Of a DNA stretch of 64,000 nt, positions 1-10,928 are shown in pieces. The notes under the pieces are model-generated. The model did not search any database, was not told the DNA's origin, and worked only from the letters and a program-made list of their open reading frames with translations. The DNA comes from Rutidosis leptorrhynchoides (Eukaryota; Streptophyta; Magnoliopsida; Asterales; Asteraceae). Where the stretch lies: contig NC_092333.1 of assembly GCF_046630445.1 (NCBI RefSeq), positions 5,328,501 through 5,392,500 of the forward strand, in the 5' to 3' direction. The position numbers and the translations under genes were made by a program. Position 1 is the stretch's first letter. Every line of letters begins with the position of its first letter.

Positions 1-834
1 GTTGCGATTGTGGTTGTAATTGTTATTGTTGTTGTACTGGTGACTCTTGTCACCGTTTTCCTCCCACTTCCTCTTGAGTTGTTTCGTGTTGGCTTCTTCG
101 GCCGCCTGCTCTTTAATTCTTCCCTCAATCTGATTTATGAGTTTATGAGCCATTCGACTTGCCTTCTGTATAGAAGCGGGCTCGTGTGAACTTACATCTT
201 CTTGAATGCTTACTGGTAACCCTTTTACAAACGCGTCGATCTTCTCTTCTTCATCTTCGAATGCTCCCGGACACAATAGGTACAACTCTGTGAATCGTCG
301 TTCATATGTGGTAACGTCGAACCCTTGTGTTCGTAACTCTCTAAGTTCTGCCTTGAGTTTATTGACTTCGTTTCTAGGATGGTACTGCTCGTTCATCAAT
401 TGATTGAATGCCGATCACGGTAGTGCGTAAGCAGCATTTTGTCCTACCTGTTCAAGATAGGTGTTCCACCACGTTAACACAATACCTGTGAAGGTATGCG
501 TAGCGTACTTAACTTTGTCCTCTTCAGTACACTTACTTATGGCAAACACCGATTCGACTTTCTCGGTCCACCGTTTCAATCCAATTGGTCCTTCAGTTCC
601 ATCAAATTCCAAAGGTTTGCAGGCAGTGAATTCTTTGTAGGTGCATCCTACGCGATTTCTTGCGTCATTAGCTGCATTGCTAGATTCAGCGTTATTGTTG
701 GTAAGTAGCGCAGCCTGTACTGCGGCTATGTTTGCAGCAAGAAAGGTACGAAATTCCTCTTCGTTCATATTCATGGTGTGTCGAGTAGTCGGTGCCATTT
801 CCTTCAAAATAGACAACTGAATCGAGTTAATCAT
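1..834 (-). pseudogene. Gag of element A (N-terminal part, one nonsense codon)
   Basis: Capsid (Gag) of a Tekay-type retrotransposon, which packages element RNA into cytoplasmic particles. Reading starts at 834 with two possible Met codons, the second beginning MAPTTRH as in elements B and C. The retrotransposon gag region is recognisable by similarity to C (for example the [20 protein letters not shown] block). A Trp codon of the C copy is TGA here, ending the first ORF near 415. The same frame then stays open to the window edge, reaching the Asn-rich tract that precedes the zinc knuckles. The protein is about 80-85% like B and C by eye, so A is the more distant family member. The C-terminus is cut by the window. 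Confidence 0.85.
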
Positions 835-1121
835 ACAGAATATTAAGAGTAGTCAATAGTATTTCGTAGCATAATATGAACTCATTTATAAAAGCTTTTT
901 CTTCATATTAGCGTTTTATAAGTTTAAATTCGGGTACTACCTACCCGTTAAGTTCATACTTATTAGCTAATATATAATTCAACTACTACAATTCCATATG
1001 AAAAACTAATTATAATAATATATCACATACAAATATTCTTCAAACTTACAACTTCGCTATATTACATATAACATGAAATATAGTACACTATGATACAGAA
1101 CAGTTTTGAAGATAAATCTAG

Positions 1122-1811
1122 TTAATACGCAAGTTGTTCAGCAAAGGAAATAAAGACACGTAATTCATAAGTCCAGAAACAAGTCATGCATTCTGGTTTT
1201 ACTAGGATGACTTCCCATCCTTGGTCTTGTGGAAAATAACCGTTATGACCATTGACTAGGCAGCATGTTGTAACGTCGTCAAAAGGACGAGGGTTTCATA
1301 ATGTCCAACAGCCCCGTAATAATATAAAAACCTTATTTCTCACCCCAACTACTGAATATGTCACTTGTGGGAAGGTTTTATTTAAAAGTTGCAATCCGAT
1401 ATTCTTTTTCTCACTTTGGTAAGAAGCGAACATCACTAACCCGTAAGCATAACATGCTTCTTTATGTTGCATGTTAGAAGCTCTTTCTAATTCATGAAAT
1501 CCTATGTTGGGATATGTTGAGTCAAAATAGGTTCTTAACCCGTAGCGTAAAATTGCATTTGGGTTCCCCGCATTTAACGCTTTAAAGAAAACACGGTGTA
1601 ACTTACGGTCTCCCCAATGTGATATACCCCACCTATCAAAGGAAAGCCCTTTATAAACTAAGGCATTTCTGGAAAGTGTTTCAAATGTCTGACTTAATTT
1701 CGCCATAACTAAATGTGCTGATGAATTCTGACCGACTCTAGACAAGATTTCCTCAATCATATCCTCTGGTAGGTCTTCTAAAATATTCGGTTGTCTACCC
1801 TTAACGTCCAT
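1122..1811 (-). pseudogene. Captured F-box protein ORF in element A (nonsense codon)
   Basis: About 229 codons from the ATG at 1811 to a TAA at 1122; an in-frame ATG also lies upstream at 1838. Residues about 10-55 form an F-box, with the LPEDMIEEILSRVG opening followed by a hydrophobic helix and the LVYKGLSFDRW end. The later stretch around HKEACYAYGLVMF resembles a SEL1-like repeat. This layout matches the plant F-box family typified by At2g35280. F-box proteins normally recruit substrates to SCF ubiquitin ligases through SKP1. A TGA near 1296-1298 replaces the Arg codon of the other copies and removes the last 50 or so residues. The ORF lies between the acidic ORF and gag, on the same strand. 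Confidence 0.75.
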
Positions 1812-1952
1812 TTTATTTTTATACTGTAAAATAGACAAGAATTAGATTCGTAAAAGATAATTAACAAACAATACAAGCAATTTTTACATAGAACAAAAAC
1901 AAAAATACAAGCACACTACAATACATATGATACACAATATGATTACAACCCT

Positions 1953-2588
1953 CTAATCTGAATCACTGGTTTCTTCTTCTTCGGACTTGGTTCGTTTTCC
2001 TAATTTTCTAGGAATATATGGTCTTCCTCTAATACAAGCCGTCGTTTTCTATAATGGTTTAGAAAAACCTGGTGGTTTAGATGTTCCCGGGTCATTGTTA
2101 CATTTTAGGAAATACGAATGTTGTCGATACATATAAAGTTCATCGGGGTTGGAATCGGGTTTCTCTATTTTTATAACTTTTCCCTTATTATTTTCTTTCA
2201 CTTTATTAAATTGGGTCGAGGTAATTTCTATAACATCATCAGAATCCTCATCGGGATCCGATTCATCGAAAAATTGGTAATCTTCCCAATATTTTGCTTC
2301 CTCGGTGGAAACACCATTGACCATTATTAACTTTGGTCCGTTGGTTGAGGATTTTCTTTTATTTAATTGATTTACTATAGGTATCAATATTTCTTCCTCC
2401 GGAACCTCTTCTTCTTCTGGTTCCTCCTCTTCCGATTCATCCTCTTCAGGTTCCACTTCTTCCGGTTCCTCCTCTTCCGATTCCTCCTCTTCCGGTTCCT
2501 CTTCGGGAATTTGTGAATCTTCCCAAAATATATTCGACTCTTCATTATTATTAGGTGAATCAATGGGATTTGTACTAGAGGTAGACAT
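1953..2588 (-). pseudogene. Acidic-protein ORF of element A (nonsense codon)
   Basis: Starts at 2588 (MSTSSTNPIDSPNNNEESN) and is homologous to the 204-aa ORFs of B and C. After a Ser/Asn-rich start comes a long Glu-rich tract (about residues 25-65, EEE/PEE/SEE repeats), then a basic patch (NKRKSS), a second acidic stretch (DESDPDEDSDD) and a Lys-rich region. A TAG at 2049-2051 replaces the Trp codon of the other copies. The frame beyond stays open to a TAG at 1953-1955 and keeps the acidic tail (EEEETSDSD). I recognise no domain and give no function; charge and composition suggest a disordered nuclear or nucleic-acid-associated protein, which is inference. Confidence 0.7.
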
Positions 2589-2785
2589 CTACCACACAAT
2601 ATCAAACACGTTAAGAGATTAATGTATCACATAATATTTACATGTTAATAATATATAGTTTCCAACAAAAAAATGTTAAGCAATCGTTTTTGAAGAAAAA
2701 CACGGTCGAAGTCCAGACTCACTAATGCATCCTAACAAACTCGGTAAGACACACTAATGCAATTTTCTGGTTCTCTAAGACCAAC

Positions 2786-2797
2786 GCTTTGATACCA
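2786..2797 (-). other. Primer-binding site of element A (initiator tRNA-Met type)
   Basis: On the minus strand TGGTATCAAAGC starts two bases after the LTR end at 2800. It matches the usual plant tRNA-iMet primer site (TGGTATCAGAGC) with one mismatch. Elements B and C have TGGTATCCGAGC at the same place. Confidence 0.75.
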
Positions 2798-2799
2798 AC

Positions 2800-4745
2800 T
2801 GAAATGTCCCGTTCATATTGATTATAAACGTTCCATATTAATTGATTTCGTCGCGAGGTTCTGACCTCTATATGAGACGTTTTTCAAAGACTGCATTCAT
2901 TTTTAAAACAACCATAACCTTTATTTTATCAATAAAGGTTTTAAAAACATTACGTAGATTATCAAATAATGATAATCTAAAATATACTGTTTACACACGA
3001 CCATTACATAATGGTTTACAATAGAAATATATTACATCGACATATGTTTCTTGAATGCAGTTTTTACACAATATCATACAAACATGGACTCCAAATCTTG
3101 TCCTTATTTTAGTATGCAACAGCGGAAGCTCTTAATATTCACCTGAGAATAAACATGCTTTAAACGTCAACAAAAATGTTGGTGAGTTATAGGTTTAACC
3201 TATATATATCAAATCGTAACAATAGACCACAAGATTTCATAATTCAATACACATCCCATACATAGAGATAAAAATTATTCATATGGTGAACACCTGGTAA
3301 CCGACATTAACAATATGCATATATAAGAATATCTCCATCATTCCGGGACACCCTTCGGATATGATATAAATTTCGAAGTACTAAAGCATCCGGTACTTTG
3401 GATGGGGTTTGTTAGGCCCAATAGATCTATCTTTAGGATTCGTGTCAATTAGGGTGTCTGTTCCCTAATTCTTAGATTACCAGACTTAATAAAAAGGGGC
3501 ATATTCGATTTTGATAATTCAACCATAGAATGTAGTTTCACGTACTTGTGTCTATTTTGTAAATTATTTATAAAACCTGCATGTATTCTCATCCCAAAAA
3601 TATTAGATTTTAAAAGTGGGACTATAACTCACTTTCACAGATATTTCCTTCCTCGGAAATAAGACTTGGCCACGGATCGATTCACGAACCTATAACAAAT
3701 ATGTACATATATATCAAAGTATGTTCAAAATATATTTACAACACTTTTAATACATTTTGATGTTTTAAGTTTATTAAGTCAGCTGTCCTCGTTAGTAACC
3801 TACAACTAGTTGTCCACAGTTAGATGTACAGAAATAAATCGATATATATTATCTTGAATCAATCCATAACCCAGTGTATACACGTCTCAGGCTAGATCAC
3901 AACTCAAAGTATATATATTTTTTGGAATCAACCTCGACCCTGTATAGCTAACTCCAACATTACTGCATATAGAGTGTCTATGGTTGTTAAAAATAATATA
4001 TATACATGGGTCGATATGATATGTCAAAACATTTGCATACGTGTCTATGGTATCCCAAGATTACATAATATATTAGAATACATCTATAATACAATATAAG
4101 TTAGCTAGGATATGATTTGTATAGAATTGTTAATATTTCCCGTAGCTACAAAAATCAAAAAATATCCAATCTTGTTTTACCCATAACTTCTTCATTTTAA
4201 ATCCGTTTTGAGTGAATCAAATTGCTATGGTTTCATATTGAACTCTATTTTATGAATCTAAATAGAAAATGTATAGGTTTATAGTCGGAAATATAAGTTA
4301 CAAGACATTTTTGTAAGAGGTAGTCATTTCAGTCGAAAGAACGATGTCTTGATGACCATTTTGAAAAACATACTTCCACTTTGAGTTTAACCATGATTTT
4401 TGGATATAGTTTCATGTTCATAAGAAAAAATCATTTTCCTAGAAGAACAACTTTTAAATCAAAGTTTATCATAGTTTTTAATTATCAAACCCAAAACAGC
4501 CCGCGGTGTCACTACGACGTCGTATGTCCAGTTTTACGGTGTTTTTAGTGTTTCCAGGTTTTAAATCATTAAGTTAGCATATCATATAGATATAGAACAT
4601 GTGTTTAGTTGATTTTAAAAGTCAAGTTAGAAGGATTAACTTTTGTTTGCGAACAAGTTTAGAATTAACTAAACTATGTTCTAGTAATTTCAAGTTTAAA
4701 CCTTCGAATAAGACAGCTTTATATGAATGAATCGAATGATGTTAT
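2800..4745 (-). repeat. 5' LTR of element A, segment 1 (R/U5 side)
   Basis: Begins TGAAATGTCCCG and is colinear with the start of the LTRs of B (4746) and C (50521), more diverged than those are from each other. It breaks at 4745 where element B begins; the remainder resumes at 34652. It carries no coding sequence; short ORFs here are conserved only because the LTRs are. Confidence 0.85.
4741..4745. repeat. Target-site duplication of element B, left copy (GTTAT)
   Basis: GTTAT sits directly before TGAAATG at 4746 and is repeated directly after ACTACA at 34647-34651. The uninterrupted sequence (gatgttatgaacatc) can be read in the LTR of B near 6655-6670. Confidence 0.93.
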
Positions 4746-7700
4746 TGAAATGTCCCGTTCTTATTGATTAAAAACGTTCCATATTAATTGATTTCGTTAC
4801 GAGGTTTTGACCTCTATATGAGACGTTTTTCAAAGACTGCATTCATTTTAAAACAAACCATAACCTTTATTTCATCAATAAAGGTTTAAAAAGCTTTACG
4901 TAGATTATCAAATAATGATAATCTAAAATATCCTGTTTACACACGACCATTACATAATGGTTTACAATACAAATATGTTACAACAAAATAAGTTTCTTGA
5001 ATGCAGTTTTTACACAATATCATACAAGCATGGACTCCAAATCTCGTCCTTATTTAAGTATGCGACAGCGGAAGCTCTTAATAATCACCTGAGAATAAAC
5101 ATGCTTAAAACGTCAACAAAAATGTTGGTGAGTTATAGGTTTAACCTATATATATCAAATCGTAATAATAGACCACAAGATTTCATATTTCAATACACAT
5201 CCCATACATAGAGATAAAAATCATTCATATGGTGAACACCTGGTAACCGACATTAACAAGATGCATATATAAGAATATCCCCATCATTCCGGGACACCCT
5301 TCGGATATGATATAAATTTCGAAGTACTAAAGCATCCGGTACTTTGGATGGGGTTTGTTAGGCCCAATAGATCTATCTTTAGGATTCGCGTCAATTAGGG
5401 TGTCTGTTCCCTAATTCTTAGATTACCAGACTTAATAAAAAGGGGCATATTCGATTTCGATAATTCAACCATAGAATGTAGTTTCACGTACTTGTGTCTA
5501 TTTTGTAAATCATTTATAAAACCTGCATGTATTCTCATCCCAAAAATATTAGATTTTAAAAGTGGAACTATAACTCACTTTCACAGATTTTTACTTCGTC
5601 GGGAAGTAAGACTTGGCCACTGGTTGATTCACGAACCTATAACAATATATACATATATATCAAAGTATGTTCAAAATATATTTACAACACTTTTAATATA
5701 TTTTGATGTTTTAAGTTTATTAAGTCAGTTGTCCTCGTTAGTAACCTACAACTAGTTGTTTACAGTTAGATGTACAGAAATAAATCGATAAATATTATCT
5801 TGAATCAATCCATGACACAGTGTATACGTATCTCAGTATTGATCACAACTCAAACTATATATATTTTGGAATCAACCTCAACCCTGTATAGCTAACTCCA
5901 ACATTCACATATAGAGTGTTTATGGTTGTTCCGAAATATATATAGATGTGTCGACATGATAGGTCGAAACATTGTATACGTGTCTATGGTATCTCAAGAT
6001 TACATAATATACAATACAAGTTGATTAAGTTATGGTTGGAATAGATTTATTACCAATTTTCACGTAGCTAAAATGAGAAAAATTATCCAATCTTGTTTTA
6101 CCCATAACTTCTTCATTTTAAATCCGTTTTGAGTGAATCAAATTGCTATGGTTTCATATTGAACTCTATTTTATGAATCTAAATAGAAAAAGTATAGGTT
6201 TATAGTCAGAAAAATAAGTTACAAGTCGTTTTTGTAAAGGTAGTCATTTCAGTCGAAAGAACGACGTCTAGATGACCATTTTAGAAAACATACTTCCACT
6301 TTGAGTTTAACCATAATTTTTGGATATAGTTTCATGTTCATAATAAAAATCATTTTCTCAGAATAACAACTTTTAAATTAAAGTTTATCATAGTTTTTAA
6401 TTAACTAACCCAAAACAGCCCGCGGTGTTACTACGACGGCGTAAATCCGATTTTACGGTGTTTTTCGTGTTTCCAGGTTTTAAATCATTAAGTTAGCATA
6501 TCATATAGATATAGAACATGTGTTTAGTTGATTTTAAAAGTCAAGTTAGAAGGATTAACTTTTATTTGTGAACAAGTTTAGAATTAACTAAACTATGTTC
6601 TAGTGATTACAAGTTTAAACCTTCGAATAAGATAGCTTTATATGTATGAATCGAATGATGTTATGAACATCATTACTACCTTAAGGTCCTTGGATAAACC
6701 TACTGGAAAATAGAAAAATGGATCTAGCTTCAACGGATCCTTGGATGGCTAGAAGTTCTTGAAGCAGAATCATGACACGAAAACAAGTTCAAGTAAGATC
6801 ATCACTTGAAATAAGATTGTTATAGTTATAGAAATTGAACCAAAGTTTGAATATGATTATTACCTTGTATTAGAATGATAACCTACTGTAAGAAACAAAG
6901 ATTTCTTGAGGTTGGATGATCACCTTACAAGATTGGAAGTGAGCTAGCAAACTTGAAAGTATTCTTGATTTTATGTAACTAGAACTTGTAGAATTTATGA
7001 AGAACACTTAGAACTTGAAGATAGAACTTGAGAGAGATCAATTAGATGAAGAAAATTGAAGAATGAAAGTGTTTGTAGGTGTTTTTGGTCGTTGGTGTAT
7101 GGATTAGATATAAAGGATATGTAATTTTGTTTTCATGTAAATAAGTCATGAATGATTACTCATATTTTTGTTATTTTATGAGATATTTCATGCTAGTTGC
7201 CAAATGATGGTTCCCACATGTGTTAGGTGACTCACATGGGCTGCTAAGAGCTGATCATTGAAGTGTATATACCAATAGTACATACATCTAAAAGCTGTGT
7301 ATTGTACGAGTACGAATACGGGTGCATACGAGTAGAATTGTTGATGAAACTGAACGAGGATGTAATTGTAAGCATTTTTGTTAAGTAGAAGTATTTTGAT
7401 AAGTGTATTGAAGTCTTTCAAAAGTGTATAAATACATATTAAAACACTACATGTATATACATTTTAACTGAGTCGTTAAGTCATCGTTAGTCGTTACATG
7501 TAAGTGTTGTTTTGAAACCTTTAGGTTAACGATCTTGTTAAATGTTGTTAACCCAATGTTTATAATATCAAATGAGATTTTAAATTATTATATTATCATG
7601 ATATTATCATGTATGAATATCTCTTAATATGATATATATACATTAAATGTCTTTACAACGATAATCGTTACATATATGTCTCGTTTAAAAATCATTAAGT

Positions 7701-7994
7701 TAGTAGTCTTGTTTTTACATATGTAGTTCATTGTTAATATACTTAAGATATGTTTACTTATCATAGTATCATGTTAACTATATATATTTCCATATATATG
7801 TCATCATATAGTTTTTACAAATTTTAACGTTCGTGAATCACCGGTCAACTTGGGTGGTCAATTGTCTATATGAAACATATTTCAATTAATCAAGTCTTAA
7901 CAAGTTTGATTTCTTAACATGTTGGAAACATTTAATCATGTAAATATCAATCTAAATTAATATATATATACATGGAAAAGTTCGGGTCACTACA
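4746..7994 (-). repeat. 3' LTR of element B
   Basis: Begins TG (4746) and ends CA (7994), 3249 bp, AT-rich and noncoding. It is followed on the internal side by the polypurine tract. The partner LTR at 31509-34646 is nearly identical but lacks about 111 bp around 34353. The first 1.9 kb is almost the same as in the LTR of C, while the segment near 6665-7440 differs in type from that of C. Confidence 0.93.
7101..7116 (-). promoter_or_regulatory. Candidate TATA box of B-type LTR
   Basis: On the minus strand CCTTTATATCTAATCC is followed by a C/A- and then CT-rich leader (ACACCAACGACC, TTCATCTAATTGATCTCTCTC), a plausible plant core promoter for the element RNA. It recurs in the other B and A LTRs (33861-33876, 35089-35104). 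No start site can be proved from sequence. Confidence 0.4.
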
Positions 7995-8030
7995 GTACCT
8001 ACCCGTTAAATAAATTTCGTCCCGAAATTT
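7995..8030 (-). other. Polypurine tract and conserved hairpin at 3' end of element B
   Basis: On the minus strand the pol stop is followed by a perfect inverted repeat, AAATTTCG-GGA-CGAAATTT (8012-8030), then TTAACGGGTAGGTAC directly before the LTR. The latter is the likely polypurine tract priming plus-strand DNA synthesis. The same 19-bp inverted repeat stands at the same place in C, D and F. Confidence 0.7.
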
Positions 8031-10928
8031 TAAGCTGTTGAAGGTGTTGACGAATCTTCTGGAAATAGAAGCGGGTATTTCTTCTTCATCTGATCTTCAC
8101 ACTCCCAGGTGAACTCGGGTCCTCTACGAGCATTCCATCGAACCTTAACAATTGGTATCTTATTTTGCTTAAGTCTTTTAACCTCACGATCCATTATTTC
8201 GACGGGTTCTTCGATGAATTGAAGTTTTTTGTTGATTTGGATTTCATCTAACGGAATAGTGAGATCTTCTTTAGCAAAACATTTCTTCAAATTCGAGACG
8301 TGGAAAGTGTTATGTACAGCCGCGAGTTGTTGAGGTAACTCAAGTCGGTAAGCTACTGGTCCGACACGATCAATAATCTTGAATGGTCCAATATACCTTG
8401 GATTTAATTTCCCTCGTTTACCAAATCGAACAACGCCTTTCCAAGGTGCAACTTTAAGCATGACCATCTCTCCAATTTCAAATTCTATATCTTTTCTTTT
8501 AATGTCAGCGTAGCTCTTTTGTCGACTTTGGGCGGTTTTCAACCGTTGTTGAATTTGGATGATCTTCTCGGTAGTTTCTTGTATAATCTCCGGACCGTAA
8601 TCTGTCTATCCCCCACTTCACTCCAACAAATCGGAGACCTGCACTTTCTACCATAAAGTGCTTCAAACGGCGCCATCTCAATGCTTGAATGGTAGCTGTT
8701 GTTGTAGGAAAATTCTGCTAACGGTAGATGTCGATCCCAACTGTTTCTGAAATCAATAACACATGCTCGTAGCATGTCTTCAAGCATTTGTATCGTCCTT
8801 TCGCTCTGCCCATCAGTTTGTGGATGATAGGCAGTACTCATGTCTAGACGAGTTCCTAATGCTTGCTGTAATGTCTGCCAGAATCTTGAAATAAATCTGC
8901 CATCCCTATCAGAGATAATAGAGATTGGTATTCCATGTCTGGAGACGACTTCCTTCAAATACAGTCGTGCTAACTTCTCCATCTTGTCATCTTCTCTTAT
9001 TGGCAGGAAGTGTGCTGATTTGGTGAGACGATCAACTATTACCCAAATAGTATCAAAACCACTTGCAGTCCTTGGCAATTTAGTGATGAAATCCATGGTA
9101 ATGTTTTCCCATTTCTATTCCGGGATTTCGGGTTGTTGAAGTAGACCTGATGGTTTCTGATGCTCAGCTTTGACCTTAGAACATGTCAAACATTCTCCTA
9201 CATATTTAGCAATATCGGCTTTCATACCCGGCCACCAAAAATGTTTCTTGAGATCCTTGTACATCTTCCCCGTTCCAGGATGTATTGAGTATCTGGTTTT
9301 ATGAGCTTCTCTAAGTACCATTTCTCTCATATCTCCAAATTTTGGTACCCAAATCCTTTCAGCCCTATACCGGGTTCCGTCTTCCCGAATATTAAGATGC
9401 TTCTCCGATCCTTTGGGTATTTCATCCTTTAAATTTTCCACTTTTAAAACTCCTTGTTGTGCCTCCTTTATTTGAGTAGTAAGGTTATTATGAATCATTA
9501 TATTCATAGATTTTACTCGAATGGGTTCTCTATCCTTCCTGCTCAAGGCATCGGCTACCACATTTGCCTTCCCCGGGTGGTAACGAATCTCAAAGTCGTA
9601 ATCATTCAACAATTCAATCCACCTACGCTGCCTCATATTCAGTTATTTCTGATTAAATATGTGTTGAAGACTTTTGTGGTCGGTATATATAATACTTTTG
9701 ACCCCATATAAGTAGTGCCTCCAAGTCTTTAATGCAAAAACAACCGCGCCTAATTCCAAATCATGCGTCGTATAATTTTGTTCGTGAATCTTCAATTGTC
9801 TAGACGCATAAGCAATCACCTTCGTTCGTTGCATTAATACACAACCGAGACCTTGCTTTGATGCGTCACAATAAATCACAAAATCATCATTCCCTTCAGG
9901 CAATGACAATATAGGTGCCGTAGTTAGCTTTTTCTTCAATAACTGAAACGCTTTCTCTTGTTCATCATTCCATTCAAATTTCTTCCCTTTATGCGTTAAT
10001 GCAGTCAAGGGTTTTGCTATTCTGGAAAAGTCTTGGATGAACCTTCTGTAGTAACCAGCTAGTCCTAAAAACTGGCGTATGTGTTTCGGAGTTTTCGGGG
10101 TTTCCCACTTTTCAACAGTTTCTATCTTTGTCGGATCCACCTTAATACCTTCTTTGTTCACTATGTGACCGAGGAATTGAACTTCTTCCAACCAAAATGC
10201 ACACTTTGAAAACTTAGCGTACAATTCTTCCTTCCTCAATACTTCTAACACCTTTCTCAAATGTTCACCGTGTTCTTGGTCATTCTTTGAGTAAATAAGT
10301 ATGTCATCAATGAAAACAATGACAAACTTGTCAAGGTATGGTCCACACACTCGGTTCATAAGGTCCATGAACACAGCTGGTGCATTAGTTAAACCAAACG
10401 GCATGACCATAAACTCGTAATGACCGTAACGTGTTCTGAAAGCAGTCTTTGGAATATCATCTTCTTTCACCCGCATTTGATGATACCCGGAACGTAAGTC
10501 AATCTTTGAATAAACAGAAGAGCCTTGTAGTTGATCAAATAAGTCGTCGATTCTCGGTAGTGGGTAGCGGTTCTTGATGGTAAGTTTGTTCAACTCTCGG
10601 TAGTCGATACACAACCTGAATGTACCATCTTTCTTCTTGACAAACAAAACAGGAGCTCCCCACGGTGATGTGCTTGGTCGAATGAAACCACGCTCTAAAA
10701 GTTCTTGTAATTGGCTTTGCAGTTCTTTCATCTCGCTGGGTACGAGTCTGTAAGAAGCACGAGCTATTGGTGTAGCTCCTGGTACAAGATCTATTTGAAA
10801 TTCAACGGATCGATGTGGGGGTAATCCCGGTAATTCTTTCGGAAATACATCGGGAAATTCTTTTGCAATGGGAACATCATTGATGCTCTTTTCTTCGGTT
10901 TGTACTTTCTCGACGTGTGCTAGAACAG
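8030..10928 (-). pseudogene. Pol of element B, 3' part: RT, RNase H, integrase, chromodomain
   Basis: Continuation of the B polyprotein after the Athila insertion. Reverse transcriptase shows [12 protein letters not shown], the DLRSGYHQ block and the [10 protein letters not shown] active site. RNase H ([22 protein letters not shown]), an HHCC integrase ([17 protein letters not shown]), the catalytic SDRDGRF and DGQSERT blocks and a C-terminal chromodomain ([19 protein letters not shown]) follow. This order and the chromodomain mark the Tekay/Del chromovirus type. Lesions compared with C: CAA to TAA after FNQK (9643-9645), TGG to TAG before KWENITMDF (9115-9117), and loss of one C near 8594 that shifts the frame. 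The chromodomain is intact to the stop at 8030-8032, unlike that of C. Confidence 0.92.
10924..10928. repeat. Target-site duplication of the Athila element, left copy (AACAG)
   Basis: AACAG precedes the TG of the left Athila LTR (10929) and recurs after its right LTR (27838-27842). Element C carries the unoccupied sequence (gctagaacagcatagc) near 56702, confirming a clean insertion. Confidence 0.95.

Noticed and set aside
4957-5211. Recurrent 84-aa and 87-aa + strand ORFs (4957, 5492, 31719, 32253, 50732, 60604, 61139)
   Set aside because: They lie within LTR copies, antisense to the element, and recur only because the LTRs do. No domain is recognised.
7188-7421. 77-aa minus-strand ORF in the B LTRs (also 33948-34181)
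   Set aside because: It is in U3 sequence of the LTR, does not persist in C or D, and has no domain.
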